This document shows, one piece after another, positions 20,401 to 28,285 of a stretch of DNA of 64,000 nt. A program made the translations under genes and the position numbers. The notes under the pieces were generated by a model that had not been told where the DNA came from, did no database searches, and worked only from the letters and a program-made list of their open reading frames with translations. Source of the stretch: Calditrichota bacterium (lineage in GTDB: Bacteria; CLD3); the NCBI GenBank assembly GCA_008501735.1, contig QQUF01000028.1:62001-126000 (forward strand). The letters are read 5' to 3'. The stretch's first letter is position 1. Each line of letters opens with the position of its first letter.

Positions 20401-22609
20401 CCAATAATTTTTGCGAATCTTTTCCACTTTCCGACAGTAGAATCGCATTTTTGAAATATTCCAATGCCTTTCCATAAGCAAATTTTTTCTGTGAAATTTT
20501 CCCTGCTTCAAAATTGTATTTAAAACCTTTCTCCGATTCTTTGGCTATAAAAAAGTGATTTGCAAGTTTCTCAGTGAGATTTTCATTTTCACCTTTGGCT
20601 TCTAAAAACAAGCCGACTTTTAAATTGATTTCTTGCTTTAATTCTTCGTCCAAATCTGCAACCAAAGTTTCCCGAACTGCATCGTGAACAAAGTTGAAAC
20701 TCTTAGAATCTTTCGATTTTTCCAAGACTCCAAAACTTTTTGAAAATTCTAAAATTCTCTGTAAACTTGTTAACTCTGTTTTCATTAAAGTAACTAAGTC
20801 TTCAATTAGAAATTCTTTACCTAAGACTGAACTAAATTCTAAGACTTCTAAAATCTCATTGTCTAAAGTTTTAAGTCGATTCAAAATTAGTGTGTGGAGT
20901 GATTCAGAGTCATAATTTGCACTTTCCTTTTCAATTTCTAAAATCCAGTTCCCGTCTTTTTTCTGGAGGTGTTTTTTATCCAAAAGACTATGGACAAATT
21001 CACGAATAAAAAGTGGATTGCCAAAAGTTTGGTTCAATAGTTTTTCTTTAAACCCAATTTCACTTACTTTTTTTGTTCTTAGTAACGAAGCAACAATTTT
21101 TCTTGAGGCTTTTACTGAAAGTGGATTTAAAGCGATTTCAGTGAGAAAATTTTCATTTTTAAGTTGTTCGTAAATTTTGAAAAAATAAGATTCTTCAAAA
21201 GAATCCTTCCTACAAGCCCCGACAAAAACAATGTTTTCATTTTCCATACTTTTCAAAAAATGTGCTAAAAATCTAAGACTAACCTCGTCAACCCACTGCA
21301 AATTGTCAAAATAAATTACAAGTTTAGAATCCAACTTTTCAGCAACATTTCGCAGAGTTGAGCCAACTGTTTGGAAAAGCCTCATTTCACCTTCTTTTCC
21401 GCTAAGCTCTGGCAATTTTTCCAAATTTTGCATAAAAGGCATTTGGGCAACTTGAACAGCGACGTTTACCAAATCCCAACCAAAATTACCGACAAGTGCA
21501 GTTTTCTGAGAGTCTTGGTAACTTTTTATAGAGTTAATTGCTTGTAAAACGATTTCTTGCAAAGCTCCATAAATCGAACTTTCCTTTTGGCAATCGGTTT
21601 CAAAGTAAGTGAAATTATTTTGGGTTTTAAATTCGTTCCAAAGTCTTGTTTTTCCAATTCCTGATTCACCAGAAATTAGAGTAAGTTTAGTGGTACCAAC
21701 TTCTGAAACAGACTTTTGTAATTTTGAAAGTTCTTTTTTTCGACCATAAAATTCAGAAGGAAAAAGTGTGTAAACTTGTGAAGAATAAAGTTCAATTTTA
21801 TTTTTTAAAAGAAAATCTTTTAGGTCTGAAATTACTTCTTCAACCGACTGAAAACGGTCTTTTGGTTTCTTTTCCAAAAGTCTCGTGATAATTTTGGAAA
21901 TCTCTTTTGGAATCTGCGGAAAGTAGTTTTCAGGTTTTGGAAGTTCTTTTTTTAGATGAGCAATTCCAATCTCTGCAAAATTATTTCCATCAAAAGGAAC
22001 TTGCCCTGTCAGCAATTCATAAAAAATAACTCCGAGCGAGTAAAGGTCACTTCTTTGGTCTAATTTTGTGTTGATTTCGCATTGTTCAGGTGAAGCATAT
22101 TTGACAGTTCCGATGAAAGTTCCTTGGGTCGTGAGGTTCGTTGCATCGATGTTTTTGAGAAAGTCAAAGTCGGTGATTTTTACATTCAAATCTTTGTCAA
22201 GAAGAATGTTTTCTGGTTTCAAATCTCTGTGGATAATTTTTTGCAAATGCAAAGCACTTAACCCATTGCAAACTTGAACCATAGTTTGAACAATTTTACC
22301 AATTGAGTAAACACTGCTGTCGTCAGTTTTGCGTTTGAGTGAAGAAATTGGCTTTCCTTGAACAAACTCCATCACAATTCCAAATTGTGAATCTTGCTCG
22401 TACCAATCAATTATTTTTACACAATTTGGGTGAGTTATTTTTGAGGCGTTTTGAAAACTTTTGAAAAATCTTTTTCTGTCTTCTGCATTCTGAAATTTCG
22501 AATGAAAAATCTTCAAGGCACAAAAATCCTCATTCTCAGGATTTTCTACTTTATAAAGGCTCCCGAAAGTTCCTTCAGCGATTTTTTCTAAAATTTTCCA
22601 GTCAGTCAT
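17480..22609 (-). CDS. Ser/Thr kinase-STAND ATPase-TPR-GAF-sigma54 activator fusion
   Basis: A 1,709-residue signalling giant. The kinase (5-270) has a Gly loop AEGTFGSLYKV, Lys33, HRDLKPEN (127-134) and DFD in place of DFG (147-149). The STAND-type ATPase starts FYGRKKEL and has Walker A GESGIGKT (314-321) and Walker B LVIYFDNLQWVD. TPR repeats span roughly 700-1200 and a GAF domain about 1235-1400. A sigma54-activator AAA+ domain follows, with GETGTGKE, GAFSGA (the usual GAFTGA with Ser), FLDEIAELP and RLDVLKI...PPLRERK. The C-terminal helices are HTH-like but divergent. Such fusions sense a ligand through TPR/GAF and activate sigma54 promoters; target genes are unknown. Confidence 0.93.
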   Translation of the reverse strand: MTDWKILEKIAEGTFGSLYKVENPENEDFCALKIFHSKFQNAEDRKRFFKSFQNASKITHPNCVKIIDWYEQDSQFGIVMEFVQGKPISSLKRKTDDSSVYSIGKIVQTMVQVCNGLSALHLQKIIHRDLKPENILLDKDLNVKITDFDFLKNIDATNLTTQGTFIGTVKYASPEQCEINTKLDQRSDLYSLGVIFYELLTGQVPFDGNNFAEIGIAHLKKELPKPENYFPQIPKEISKIITRLLEKKPKDRFQSVEEVISDLKDFLLKNKIELYSSQVYTLFPSEFYGRKKELSKLQKSVSEVGTTKLTLISGESGIGKTRLWNEFKTQNNFTYFETDCQKESSIYGALQEIVLQAINSIKSYQDSQKTALVGNFGWDLVNVAVQVAQMPFMQNLEKLPELSGKEGEMRLFQTVGSTLRNVAEKLDSKLVIYFDNLQWVDEVSLRFLAHFLKSMENENIVFVGACRKDSFEESYFFKIYEQLKNENFLTEIALNPLSVKASRKIVASLLRTKKVSEIGFKEKLLNQTFGNPLFIREFVHSLLDKKHLQKKDGNWILEIEKESANYDSESLHTLILNRLKTLDNEILEVLEFSSVLGKEFLIEDLVTLMKTELTSLQRILEFSKSFGVLEKSKDSKSFNFVHDAVRETLVADLDEELKQEINLKVGLFLEAKGENENLTEKLANHFFIAKESEKGFKYNFEAGKISQKKFAYGKALEYFKNAILLSESGKDSQKLLEANEQITNVLIEQGEFSKATELCKKMIEVSKSQKNESFLIIFYRQLGKSYIMSGFNKEAIETLEICLKICVEKNDVENIWEVKGNIGVAFQNLGNFAKAIEYYKERISAVSKLEGFKEDSKMVLNDTFNLATIYMQKGEFQICLEYINKYMEISKKLNLQSEIARANGLIATVLLYQRNSEEAEKHFLKAYNFYEKNGISYKIALISNNLGLLNYYSGNFKKAMFYFEKKLSISKEIGDEAGIALVKGNIGLILREKGEFEKALEYCQEFFEMNKKLSNKMGIMYGYGNISGIYTLQKDYGKALEYTENALELAKELGKQFYSGFNLDKANILYEIGKLIEAEESCKDGLELAKEINDSENVFRGKFLKIKISLKNSPLTNEVAESLIKLLSTTKDDEHKAEIYFELVNIYENLGNSKKEFEYKEKAKKLYSKLYGKTPKFIFKEQLEILNQEKKVAEMQNSNKLLQSIFRFLNPQTAFSELLNYLVEQCEADSCQIIFKDEASGNFELKAISQSLSKDDITFSRGIIEKCIEKEEPLRIENAVQEEEFQTNQSVIGKPFLSIIASPLISTKEGISGAIYLSRETLKIGSFSSSDVSEVQRIAELLIPLLVRQENDSQAKLDSEIQELGIFVGKSPKMKKVYEEIEEAANVNFTVYIQGETGTGKELVAEALHKLSPRKNEPFIAINCSAIPKGLAESELFGHTKGAFSGALSTKKGKFELAQNGTLFLDEIAELPLEIQAKLLRVIQKKEIWRVGGERAIKINSRIVVATHKDLKEEVVNGNFREDLFHRLDVLKIVVPPLRERKADILPLGFHFLEKFCKETGKEISGFSGTAVLGMENYDWRGNVRELENTIAKAVVKHKTGELLFVENIFDEETLKNVNKVILATKSGDSEIKSLYERMVNLKESFWEVISEPYLERELNRSQVKAVLEIGMKEVNGSLKKLSLLFQIPDTRQDYIKFMNFLRRNKLKD

Positions 22610-22687
22610 TTTTCAAAAATAAGTTTGGGGTTAAAAGCTGACAGGTAACAAAACAAATTTTTGGGGAAAGTTCAATAGGAAAGAAAA

Positions 22688-22720
22688 AGACCTTACAGGT
22701 TTTGGAAACCTGTAAGGTCT
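22688..22720 (-). terminator. Terminator of the isocitrate-type dehydrogenase gene
   Basis: AGACCTTACAGGTTT, loop TGG, exact reverse complement AAACCTGTAAGGTCT. On the minus strand it starts nine bases past the stop and is followed by TTTTCTTTCC. Confidence 0.75.
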
Positions 22721-22728
22721 GAAAAAAA

Positions 22729-23913
22729 TTATAAAGCGGCAATAATTGCGTCTGTCATTTGTTGGGTTGATGCAGCACCACCTTCGGTAACTGCTTTTGT
22801 AGAACCACGAAGTTTGAGCATATCGTAAGTTCTGACTTTTCCTTCTACAACTACTTTTGCAACTGCATTTTTGATTTTTGTAGCTTTTTCTGTTTCGCCG
22901 ATGTGGTCTAACATCATACAAGCAGAAAGAATCATCGCAATTGGATTAACGATTGAAGGCTCTAATTCAAAATATTTTGGAGCAGAGCCGTGAGTTGGTT
23001 CAAAAACTGCAACTTCTTCGCCGATGTTTGCCGAACAAGCGAAACCAAGTCCACCAACAAGTCCTGCAAATCCGTCTGAAATGATGTCTCCGAACATATT
23101 TCCTGCAACAATCACTCCGTAGTCTTGAGGATTTTTTGTAATCCACATCATTTGAGCGTCAATATTTGTTGACCAAAGTTGAATGTCAGGATAATTTTCA
23201 GCTACTTTTTTTCCTTCCTCTTCCATCATTCCCGAAGTCTCACGCAAAACGTTTGGTTTTTCACAAAGAGTAACTGATTTGTAACCGAATTTTTTTGCGT
23301 ATTCAAAAGCACTTTGCATAATTCTGTGGCAAGCTTTTCTTGTAAAAATTCTTGTTGAAATCGCCATATCTTCACGAGGGCAATCAGCAAAACCTTGCAT
23401 TTTCGGGTGAGTCATCAAAGCATCGTAAACTTGGTCTGGTGGATTTGTCCATTCAACACCACCGTAAAGTCCTTCTGTGTTTTGACGAAAAACTACTGTG
23501 TCAATTTTTGGCTCAAAAAGTCCATCTCCGTCACGAAGAACAAAATTTAAAGGATTATTTGGGAAAGAAATACAAGGGCGAATGCAAACGTCTAAATTAA
23601 AATGTTGTCGCATTTTTACGATTGGCGAAAAGTAAACCAAACCTTTGCCTCGCAGACTTGGGTCTAACTCTTCAGCTGTTTTTACTTTTGGCTTAGAAGT
23701 TATCGCTCCGAAAAGACCGATTTTGTATTTTTCAAGCAAGTCAATTGTTCTGTCAGGTAATGGATTTCCTTCGCTTCTCCAAAATTCCCAACCAATGTCA
23801 GCGTGATGATAATCTGCTTCAAATCCTGCTGCTTCAAGAACTCTGATTGCTTCTGGTAAAACAGTTTGTCCGATTCCATCTCCTGGCATCGAAACTACGT
23901 TGTATTTTGGCAT
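22729..23913 (-). CDS. Isocitrate/isopropylmalate dehydrogenase family protein, probably NAD-type isocitrate dehydrogenase
   Basis: A 394-residue beta-decarboxylating dehydrogenase. It has PGDGIG at the N-terminus, the substrate-loop segment FRQNTEGLYGG, KPNVLRETSGMM and the metal-site segment GNMFGDIISDGFAGLVGGLG, followed by the cofactor-site segment EPTHGSAPKY. NTEG before the Tyr favours isocitrate over isopropylmalate (LTGG in LeuB). No leuC or leuD is nearby, which also argues against leucine synthesis; homoisocitrate or tartrate-type substrates cannot be excluded. Start: ATG preceded by CGAGGAAATAAAA. Its own terminator follows. Confidence 0.85.
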   Translation of the reverse strand: MPKYNVVSMPGDGIGQTVLPEAIRVLEAAGFEADYHHADIGWEFWRSEGNPLPDRTIDLLEKYKIGLFGAITSKPKVKTAEELDPSLRGKGLVYFSPIVKMRQHFNLDVCIRPCISFPNNPLNFVLRDGDGLFEPKIDTVVFRQNTEGLYGGVEWTNPPDQVYDALMTHPKMQGFADCPREDMAISTRIFTRKACHRIMQSAFEYAKKFGYKSVTLCEKPNVLRETSGMMEEEGKKVAENYPDIQLWSTNIDAQMMWITKNPQDYGVIVAGNMFGDIISDGFAGLVGGLGFACSANIGEEVAVFEPTHGSAPKYFELEPSIVNPIAMILSACMMLDHIGETEKATKIKNAVAKVVVEGKVRTYDMLKLRGSTKAVTEGGAASTQQMTDAIIAAL

Positions 23914-23980
23914 TTTTATTTCCTCGAAATTTTATTTTTACTTTTGTTAATTCTTCTATAAAAAACTTTAAATATTATAA

Positions 23981-24019
23981 ACATAAAACCCCAAGTTCAA
24001 AAGGCTTGGGGTTTTATGT
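23981..24019 (-). terminator. Terminator of the ABM-domain gene
   Basis: ACATAAAACCCCAAG (23981-23995) pairs perfectly with CTTGGGGTTTTATGT (24005-24019) around a 9-base loop. The GGGGTTTTATGTTTATA end on the minus strand is a typical terminator tail. Confidence 0.7.
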
Positions 24020-24032
24020 TAAAAAAATTTAC

Positions 24033-24317
24033 TTACTTTTTGTAAACTGTGTGACTTGGTCTTCCTGCGAGAATTTGTTCTTTGCCCCAATTTGCGACTT
24101 TGGCGAATTGTTCTGAACGCATAAAACCGTTGAAAGCATCTTCCGAACTCCAATCTGAAACGATTGAGTATTCCATTAAATTGTCAATATTTCTGAACAT
24201 TTTAGTTTCTGAATGACCTTCGATGTCAGCCATTACTTTTATTACGCCACGAAAAGCATTTTCAAAAATTTCTTCTTTACCTGGCAAAACCAAGTAATTC
24301 ATTCCAATTGTAACCAT
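24033..24317 (-). CDS. Antibiotic-biosynthesis-monooxygenase (ABM) fold protein
   Basis: A 94-residue dimeric alpha-beta barrel protein: the N-terminal strand MVTIGMNYLVLPGKEEIFENAF, then the EGHSETKMF and YSIVSDWSSEDAFNGFMRSEQF segments, follow the ABM pattern. Members include quinol monooxygenases and haem-degrading enzymes. The haem-binding signature is not clear enough to choose between them. Single gene with its own terminator. Confidence 0.75.
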   Translation of the reverse strand: MVTIGMNYLVLPGKEEIFENAFRGVIKVMADIEGHSETKMFRNIDNLMEYSIVSDWSSEDAFNGFMRSEQFAKVANWGKEQILAGRPSHTVYKK

Positions 24318-24400
24318 TTTTTTAACCTTTAAAATTCATTTGTAAAACTCGAAAATTGAACTCAAAGATAACATTTTTAGAACTTCAACAAATCAAATTT

Positions 24401-25630
24401 CTAACTCAAATATAAAAAAATCTTGTCCAAAATTTGGGCTGTTACTTCTTGTCCTTCAGAAATTTCTTTCTGTTCTTCCCCGATTTCAATCAAACAATTT
24501 GCGAGGCTCATTGAACGTAAAATTCCCGAGCCTTGTCTTCCTGTTAAACTCACTGAAAAGCCGTTTTCATTTTTTTCTAAAATGCCTCTTAAAAAATGAG
24601 TTTTGTTGTCTCTTTTACTAAAACTACCAACAAATTTTGCTTGAACTTTTGGCAAAGAAAAGTTCGCATTTCCACTCATTTTTTTCATTGCAGGAACAAC
24701 GAACTTTAAAAATGAAACCATCGAAGAAACAGGATTTCCGGGAAGTCCAAAGACTAATTTTTCGCCGAAAGTTCCGAAGAGAACAGGTTTTCCGGGTTTA
24801 ACGTTAATTTTGTGGAAAACAATTTTCACTCCAATTTCAGGGAACACTTCTTGAACAAAGTCAAAATCTCCCATCGAAACTCCGCCCGAAGTTACCAAAA
24901 TATCAGCGGTTTCGAGAGCTTCAAGAACTTGTTTTGTGAGCTCAGGTTTTGAGTCTTTACCGATTCCGAACGAAATTGCTTTTCCGCCAAATTCTTCAAC
25001 TAATCCACAAAGTGTAAACTCATTTGAGTTCCTAACTTTACCTAAACTAAGTGGCTCTTCGGGAGAAATAATTTCGTCTCCTGTTGCAAGAACAGCGATT
25101 TTGGGTTTGCGAAAACTCAAAGGATTTGCATTTCCAACCGAAGCCAAAACTCCCAAGTCAGCAGGAGAAATTATTTTTCCTTTTTTAAGAACTTGCATTC
25201 CAACAGAAATATCTTCACCTGCTCGTCTAATATTTTCGGCTAATTTTGCTTCTCGAAAAATTGAAACTTCGTCGCCATTTTTTTCAGTCTGCTCAACAAT
25301 TACAACGGAATCTGCTCCATTAGGAATCGGAGCTCCTGTCATAATTTTTACAACTTCTCCGTTTTGCAAAACTTGGTTTGAAGAATGTCCTGCGGCAACA
25401 ACTTCCGACATTTTTAATTTAACCGGATTTTCTTTTGAAGCACCTTTTGTGTCTTCAAATTTCACTGCATAACCGTCCATCGCAGAATTGTCAGCAAATG
25501 GAATGTTGTCCTTTGAAAAAACATTTTCCGCTAAAACCAAGCCTAAACTCTCAGAAAGTGAATTCCGACTCGGTGAAAAAGTGTTAGTATTTTCAAGAAT
25601 TAATCTTTTGGCTTCTGAAACTGAAATCAT
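24401..25630 (-). CDS. moeA: Molybdopterin molybdenumtransferase MoeA
   Basis: Inserts molybdate into adenylylated molybdopterin to form Mo-cofactor. The 409 residues show the domains of MoeA: DNSAMDGYAV near residue 48, MTGAPIPNGADSVVIVEQ, IRRAGEDI, and the MogA-like core with VLATGDEI, SNEFTLCGL, VTSGGVSMGDFDFV and FGLPGNPVSSMVSF. The length is normal. The ATG follows AAGGAAAAAAA. It is alone here; no other Mo-cofactor gene lies in the window, so the molybdoenzymes it serves are elsewhere. Confidence 0.96.
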   Translation of the reverse strand: MISVSEAKRLILENTNTFSPSRNSLSESLGLVLAENVFSKDNIPFADNSAMDGYAVKFEDTKGASKENPVKLKMSEVVAAGHSSNQVLQNGEVVKIMTGAPIPNGADSVVIVEQTEKNGDEVSIFREAKLAENIRRAGEDISVGMQVLKKGKIISPADLGVLASVGNANPLSFRKPKIAVLATGDEIISPEEPLSLGKVRNSNEFTLCGLVEEFGGKAISFGIGKDSKPELTKQVLEALETADILVTSGGVSMGDFDFVQEVFPEIGVKIVFHKINVKPGKPVLFGTFGEKLVFGLPGNPVSSMVSFLKFVVPAMKKMSGNANFSLPKVQAKFVGSFSKRDNKTHFLRGILEKNENGFSVSLTGRQGSGILRSMSLANCLIEIGEEQKEISEGQEVTAQILDKIFLYLS

Positions 25631-25740
25631 TTTTTTTCCTTAGTCTTTTAATTAGATTTAGCCGACGAAATGTCAAATTTAAAACTTAATGCTACACTTT
25701 GAAAGCAACTTCTAAGTGTCCAAAATTTTAAGGAAAAATC

Positions 25741-26787
25741 TTGGTAAGAAAAACAATCATTGGAATTATTCTTTTAGTTTTAACAGGAATCGGAATAGCA
25801 TTTTGGGGTTACCAGAATGCCTTTGAGAAAATGAACTTTCCTAATCAAACCGAATCTAAAATTGTCACAATTCCACAAGGTTCACTTTTACCGCAGATTT
25901 CAAAAATCTTAGCTGACAGTTTGATTTTGGAAGATGAATTTTGGTTTGAATTATCAGTCAAGATTTCTAAGAAAGCACCTGAATTCAAAGCTGGAACTTT
26001 CCGTTTTGAACAAGGAAAAACGAATCAAGAACTAATTGAAACTCTTGTTAGTGGCAAACAAGTTTTGGTAAAAGTTACACTTCCGGAAGGCACAACTTAC
26101 AAACAAATTGCTAAAATTTTTCAAAAGGAACTTGGTTTAGATTCTGAAAAAATCATTGGGCTTTGCGAAGACTCAACTTTTTTGAGAGAACTTGAGATTC
26201 CTCAAAAGAATGTGGAGGGATTTCTTTTACCCGAAACTTACTTCTTTCCCAAAAGTCTAACCGAAAAAGAAGCGATTAAATTTTTGGTTCAAGAGCAGAA
26301 AAAATTTTGGGAGAAAAATTATTTGAGCGAAACTTTAAGTTTAAGACTCAAACTTAGTAAAAATGAAATTCTGACTCTCGCCTCAATCATCGAAGGGGAA
26401 GCAATAATTGATTCGGAAAGAACAACCATTTCAGGAGTTTACGTGAACAGACTTGAAAAAGGAATCAAACTTCAAGCAGACCCAACAATTCAATACATTT
26501 TGCCAGATGCTCCGAAGCGACTCCTTTTCAAAGATTTGAAAATTGATTCGCCTTACAACACTTACCTTTACAAAGGTCTTCCGCCAGCTCCAATAAACAA
26601 TCCGGGAAAGAACTCTATTCTTGCGGCTTTGAATCCGAAGAAAATTCCGTTCATTTACTTTGTTGCAACAGGAGACGGCGGACACACTTTTACGAAAACT
26701 CTAAAAGAACACCTTAAAGCCAAAGAAAAATTCGATGCAGTTCGCAGAAAAGTTGCTCGCGAAAAAAGGCGTAAAAACAGACCTTAG
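25741..26787 (+). CDS. mltG: Endolytic murein transglycosylase MltG
   Basis: Inner-membrane lytic transglycosylase that cleaves nascent glycan strands and sets their length. The 348-residue protein has one N-terminal membrane helix (about 4-24), a LysM-like segment, then the YceG domain with the catalytic Glu in LASIIEGEA. The family block LQADPTIQY...SPYNTYLYKGLPPAPINNPG...FVATGDGGHTF follows. The start is TTG at 25741 with AAGGA six bases upstream and no better alternative. It converges on the arsenic cluster, ending four bases before it. Confidence 0.95.
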   Translation: MVRKTIIGIILLVLTGIGIAFWGYQNAFEKMNFPNQTESKIVTIPQGSLLPQISKILADSLILEDEFWFELSVKISKKAPEFKAGTFRFEQGKTNQELIETLVSGKQVLVKVTLPEGTTYKQIAKIFQKELGLDSEKIIGLCEDSTFLRELEIPQKNVEGFLLPETYFFPKSLTEKEAIKFLVQEQKKFWEKNYLSETLSLRLKLSKNEILTLASIIEGEAIIDSERTTISGVYVNRLEKGIKLQADPTIQYILPDAPKRLLFKDLKIDSPYNTYLYKGLPPAPINNPGKNSILAALNPKKIPFIYFVATGDGGHTFTKTLKEHLKAKEKFDAVRRKVAREKRRKNRP

Positions 26788-26790
26788 ATT

Positions 26791-26892
26791 TTATTTACTT
26801 TTACAATTGCAAAGAAAGCAATCCCAAAAGTAAAAAACAGCAACACTCAAAAGAGTAAACAAAATTGTTGTAAGAACCAAAAACTCGAACAT
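26791..26892 (-). CDS. 33-residue membrane peptide with Cys-rich tail, coupled to arsM
   Basis: The arsM stop overlaps an ATG (TAATG at 26894-26890), so this short frame is probably translated by re-initiation. The product starts MFEFLVLTT, continues as one hydrophobic segment to about residue 23, then ends DCFLCNCKSK with three Cys in seven residues. The frame stops at 26791, just before the convergent mltG end. Its coupling to an arsenic gene and its Cys cluster suggest a metalloid-related membrane peptide; this is inference, and no family was recognised. Confidence 0.5.
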   Translation of the reverse strand: MFEFLVLTTILFTLLSVAVFYFWDCFLCNCKSK

Positions 26893-27716
26893 TATTTTTC
26901 TGCCTGAATGTAAGCTGAAATCGTGTATTCCTCAATTCGTTTTCCTGGAGCCCATTCTTTAATAAATTCTTGGCTCTCCATTTTTGGAGTAATACTAATG
27001 TTTTTGAAACCTGCTTTCTGAAGCATTCCTTCGAGTTTATCAATTGGTTCTGCTCCACCGACACAACCTGAAATTAAAGCTAAGTCATTCTTCACGTCTT
27101 CTGGAATTTTCGCAGTAGCAACAACGTCAGAAAATGCAACTCTTCCGCCATTTTTGAGAACTCGGTAAGACTCGTTATAAACTTTTTGCTTTTCAGGTGA
27201 AAGATTAATCACACAGTTTGAAATTATAACGTCAACGGAATTATCGGCAAGAGGAAGATTTTCGATTTCTCCAAGTCTAAATTCTACATTTTTGTAGTTG
27301 TGTTTTTTCGCATTTTCTCTCGCAAGTTCAAGCATTTCAGAAGTCATATCAACTCCGATTACTTTTCCTGTTTCACCAATTTGTCTTGCAGCTAAGAAAC
27401 AGTCGAAACCTGCTCCACTTCCCAAATCCAAAACTGTTTCTCCAATTTTCATTTCTGCGATTGCTTGAGGATTTCCGCAACCAAGTCCTAAGTTTGCACC
27501 TTCGGGGACATTTTCAAGCTCTTCTAAAGAGTAGCCTAATTTTTCAGAGACTTTTTTGAAATCCACCTCTTCTCCACAACAACTTGAACTTTGCTTCTTA
27601 GCAATTTCAGCGTAGTTAGTTTGCACTGCTTTTTTGATTGTAGTTTCTGAATGTGTTATTTCTGTGCTACAACAAGTAGGTTCACAACAGCTTTGGTCAT
27701 TTTTTTGTTCTAACAT
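26892..27716 (-). CDS. arsM: Arsenite methyltransferase ArsM
   Basis: SAM-dependent enzyme that methylates As(III) to methylated, partly volatile species. The 274 residues carry a Cys-rich N-terminus (CCEPTCC and SSSCCGEEVD), the SAM-binding motif LDLGSGAGFDCFLAA, GVDMTSEML, and the arsenic-binding Cys in SNCVINLSP and SGCVGGAEP. GLGCGNPQAIA is the usual segment before the SAM fold. It follows arsR on the same strand with a second copy of the ArsR-type operator in between. No arsenite efflux pump (arsB/acr3) or reductase is in the window. Confidence 0.95.
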   Translation of the reverse strand: MLEQKNDQSCCEPTCCSTEITHSETTIKKAVQTNYAEIAKKQSSSCCGEEVDFKKVSEKLGYSLEELENVPEGANLGLGCGNPQAIAEMKIGETVLDLGSGAGFDCFLAARQIGETGKVIGVDMTSEMLELARENAKKHNYKNVEFRLGEIENLPLADNSVDVIISNCVINLSPEKQKVYNESYRVLKNGGRVAFSDVVATAKIPEDVKNDLALISGCVGGAEPIDKLEGMLQKAGFKNISITPKMESQEFIKEWAPGKRIEEYTISAYIQAEK

Positions 27717-27736
27717 TTTTTATCCTTTATGTTTTT

Positions 27737-27760
27737 ATATTTCGCTAAATAACGAAATAT
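27737..27760 (-). promoter_or_regulatory. ArsR-type operator upstream of arsM
   Basis: Palindrome ATATTTCG-N8-CGAAATAT, 21 bases upstream of the arsM ATG. The ATTTCG-N8-CGAAAT core is identical in plan to the site before arsR, which strongly suggests control by the same repressor. Confidence 0.75.
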
Positions 27761-27775
27761 TCAAGTTAATTTTTT

Positions 27776-28123
27776 TTAACAACAACTCATTGAAGTTTCA
27801 CGGTCAACTGTCTTCAATCTTTCAAAGTCATTCTTTACGATTTCGTCGTCATTCAACCAGTAACTCAAAAGTGGTAAAAGTGAAGCAATTTCTTGAGAAG
27901 TAGGATTTTTGACGAGATTGTAGTAAATCCATCTTCCGTCTTTGAAACTCTCGATTAGACCTGCACTCTTAAGCAAAGAAAGGTGTGCAGAAACTGTTGA
28001 CATCGAAAGTCCGAGAACTACTGTCATTTCGCAGACGCAAAGAGGTCTCACTTGTAACATTTTTACAATTCGCATTCGGTTTTTATCAGAAAGGCTTTTG
28101 AAAGTTTTAAGTAAGTTGTCCAT
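27776..28123 (-). CDS. arsR: ArsR-family arsenic-responsive repressor
   Basis: A 115-residue winged-helix repressor. The recognition helix region (STVSAHLSLLKSAGLI) is typical of ArsR/SmtB. The CVC motif in PLCVCEM (Cys29, Cys31) is the classical As(III) site, and a C-terminal Cys pair (114-115) may add ligands. In the family, metalloid binding releases the repressor from its operator. Palindromes of the same design lie before this gene and before arsM. Confidence 0.93.
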   Translation of the reverse strand: MDNLLKTFKSLSDKNRMRIVKMLQVRPLCVCEMTVVLGLSMSTVSAHLSLLKSAGLIESFKDGRWIYYNLVKNPTSQEIASLLPLLSYWLNDDEIVKNDFERLKTVDRETSMSCC

Positions 28124-28131
28124 AAAATTTC

Positions 28132-28151
28132 ATTTCGTTATTTGACGAAAT
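28132..28151 (-). promoter_or_regulatory. ArsR operator upstream of arsR
   Basis: ATTTCG-N8-CGAAAT, starting nine bases upstream of the arsR ATG. It matches the arsM-proximal palindrome in arms and spacing, indicating autoregulation. Confidence 0.75.
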
Positions 28152-28285
28152 ATAAATTTATAGAGGAAGGTTTGTCAAGTAAAAATTTACACATTCTTAT
28201 TTTTAGGCGAACACGTAGGTTAGCTTCTACAAAATTTCGTGTATTTTTCGTGTTTCGAGGGCTAAAAAAAATCTATAACATTAAT

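Noticed and set aside
22729-23913. 3-isopropylmalate dehydrogenase (leuB)
   Set aside because: The substrate loop reads NTEG rather than LTGG, and no leucine-synthesis genes are adjacent.
24936-25472. A 178-codon frame opposite moeA
   Set aside because: It is antisense to a strongly conserved gene, has no family features and mirrors its codon pattern.
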